A stretch of 42,563 nucleotides of DNA from Methylobacterium symbioticum (GTDB lineage Bacteria; Pseudomonadota; Alphaproteobacteria; Rhizobiales; Beijerinckiaceae): contig NZ_CABFPH010000044.1 in assembly GCF_902141845.1 (NCBI RefSeq), positions 1 through 42,563 of the forward strand, written 5' to 3'. This document shows positions 41,656 through 42,563 of the stretch, in pieces. The notes below the pieces were generated by a model. That model was not told the origin of the DNA, did no database searches, and was given only the letters and a program-made list of their open reading frames with translations. The translations under genes were made by a program, and so were the position numbers. Position 1 is the stretch's first letter; every line of letters starts with the position of its first letter.

Positions 41656-42563
41656 ATGACGAATGCTTCGCGTGCGCCCGTCGACCTGGAGGACTTCGCG
41701 CGCGCGTTGGAGCAGCATCCGGCGAGCCAGGCGGCCGCGGCCGCCCCGGCCGGCGCGCCGAAGGCGGACCCGCTCGCCGAGCTGGCGCGCATCGTCGGCC
41801 AGGACGACCCCTTCCGCCAGCTTCTGGCCGCTCGCGAGGAGCGCCGCGCCGAGGTGCCGGCGGCGAACCAGGACTGGCGCGGCCGGATCGAGCCGAGCTT
41901 CACCCCGGAGGCTGCCACCCGCGAGACGCCGGCGGATGCCTTCAACCAGTATCTCGCCTCGGTCGAGCAGGACCAGTCGGCCGCCTATGACGAGCAGGCC
42001 GGGGAGGTTGCCGAGGACCAGCGCCCGCTCAAGCGCGTCGATCCGCGCCGCCGCCTGATGACGGTCGGCGCCGGCCTCGCCGTCGTCGCCGTCGCGGTGA
42101 CCGGGGCGCTCACCTACAAGGGCCTGCACGGCACCAGCTCCGGCGGCGTGCCGGTGATCCAGGCCGACACCTCGCCGCTCAAGGTCGCGCCGAAGGTCGC
42201 CGACGGGGTCGAGATCCCGGACCAGAACCGCCAGATCTACGAGCCCAAGGCGAAGGACAGCCCGGTCCGCATCGTCAACCGCGAGGAGCAGCCGATCGAC
42301 ATCGCGCAGGCGACCCGCGCCGCGCCGTCCACCTCCGCCACGGCCTCCACCACGGGCGCCGTGACCCCGGGCAGCGCGTCCCTCGACGCCTTCGGCGAGC
42401 CGCGCCGGGTCCGCACCGTCGCGGTCAAGCCCGACACGCCGCCCCCGCCGCCGCAGCGCGAGCAGGCCGCCGACCTCCGCCAAGCCGATATGCAGGCGTT
42501 CGAGCGCGGCACATTCCTCCGCGGTGGGCTCACGATCCAGCACCGCGACGAAATCGATGTCGC
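41656..42563 (+). CDS. Single-TM protein downstream of argS, probable SPOR-domain protein (cut by window edge)
   Basis: About 302 codons are present from the ATG at 41656 with no stop before the edge. The N-terminal 130 residues are acidic and cytoplasmic (DLEDFARALEQHPASQAAAA, DDPFRQLLAAREERR, AFNQYLASVEQDQSAAYDEQ). One TM helix follows (LMTVGAGLAVVAVAVTGALT), and then a Pro/Ser/Thr-rich periplasmic linker (APSTSATASTTGAVTPGSAS). In alphaproteobacteria the gene after argS commonly encodes a protein of this shape with a C-terminal SPOR peptidoglycan-binding domain; that domain would lie beyond the edge, so the SPOR call is inference. The start follows argS by 32 bases, with a GAGG-like site at 41644-41647. 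Confidence 0.75.
   Translation, partial: MTNASRAPVDLEDFARALEQHPASQAAAAAPAGAPKADPLAELARIVGQDDPFRQLLAAREERRAEVPAANQDWRGRIEPSFTPEAATRETPADAFNQYLASVEQDQSAAYDEQAGEVAEDQRPLKRVDPRRRLMTVGAGLAVVAVAVTGALTYKGLHGTSSGGVPVIQADTSPLKVAPKVADGVEIPDQNRQIYEPKAKDSPVRIVNREEQPIDIAQATRAAPSTSATASTTGAVTPGSASLDAFGEPRRVRTVAVKPDTPPPPPQREQAADLRQADMQAFERGTFLRGGLTIQHRDEIDV

Noticed and set aside
1..42563. CRISPR array, tRNA or rRNA genes, insertion sequence or prophage
   Set aside because: No regularly spaced direct repeats, no cloverleaf with a CCA-type end that I could fold, no transposase or integrase motifs, and no break in composition were seen by eye. A tRNAscan or HMM search would be decisive.

Overview
ORGANISM. 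The window is uniformly very GC-rich (I estimate about 70%, not computed), with dense, often overlapping genes. It looks like one chromosomal stretch of an alphaproteobacterium of the order Hyphomicrobiales, most like Methylobacterium/Methylorubrum. The reasons are the gene pairs xseB-dxs and erpA-dgt-argS-(cytoplasmic/TM protein downstream of argS), the TIGR02301-type exported protein, and intergenic hairpin repeats of a type I associate with that genus. The genus call is inference. No rRNA, tRNA, CRISPR array, transposase, integrase or phage gene was seen. LAYOUT. Positions 1-2297 (minus strand): dxs (cut by the edge), xseB, a tyrosine-phosphatase-like protein, an HD-domain hydrolase and tag (3-methyladenine glycosylase). 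2337-10143: ygfZ, a dihydroorotase-family protein, a small unknown protein, a TIGR02301 protein, a Nudix hydrolase, an exported unknown, an SDR oxidoreductase, a carboxymuconolactone-decarboxylase-like protein, a MarR regulator and a DUF1499 membrane protein. 10210-15125: an MFS transporter, four small unknown proteins and a bifunctional mannose-1-phosphate guanylyltransferase/mannose-6-phosphate isomerase. 15249-30297: the most interesting region, described next. 30477-35047: guanine deaminase, pterin carbinolamine dehydratase and a complete SsuABC/TauABC-type ABC importer. 35059-42563: a large exported protein, erpA, dgt, a Gly/Tyr-rich exported protein, argS and the start of a single-TM proline-rich protein that runs off the edge. 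THE CENTRAL LOCUS. A minus-strand operon encodes a response regulator, a sensor kinase and an orphan periplasmic binding protein. Divergent from it are eight plus-strand genes: a 2-hydroxycarboxylate (CitS/2HCT) carrier, an ACS-type MFS carrier, an acetolactate-synthase-like ThDP enzyme, an iron-type alcohol dehydrogenase, PhaE and PhaC of a class III polyhydroxyalkanoate synthase, a propionate-CoA-transferase-like enzyme with an extra C-terminal domain, and a succinate-semialdehyde-type aldehyde dehydrogenase. Several of these genes overlap by a few bases. Read as one pathway, a hydroxy- or keto-acid is sensed outside the cell, imported, decarboxylated to an aldehyde, reduced to a hydroxy acid, activated to a CoA ester and polymerised, with the aldehyde dehydrogenase as the oxidative branch to central metabolism. 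A 2-oxoglutarate - succinate semialdehyde - 4-hydroxybutyrate - poly(4HB) route fits every enzyme class, as does a lactate-type polymer. The substrate is not proven by the sequence. Two near-perfect hairpins bracket the alcohol dehydrogenase gene inside this operon. REPEATS. At least three families of short intergenic palindromes recur: CCAAAGGG/CCCTTTGG modules (3 sites), a GGATCTCGGGC hairpin (2 sites) and CCCTCCCCC hairpins with an associated ~85-base unit.
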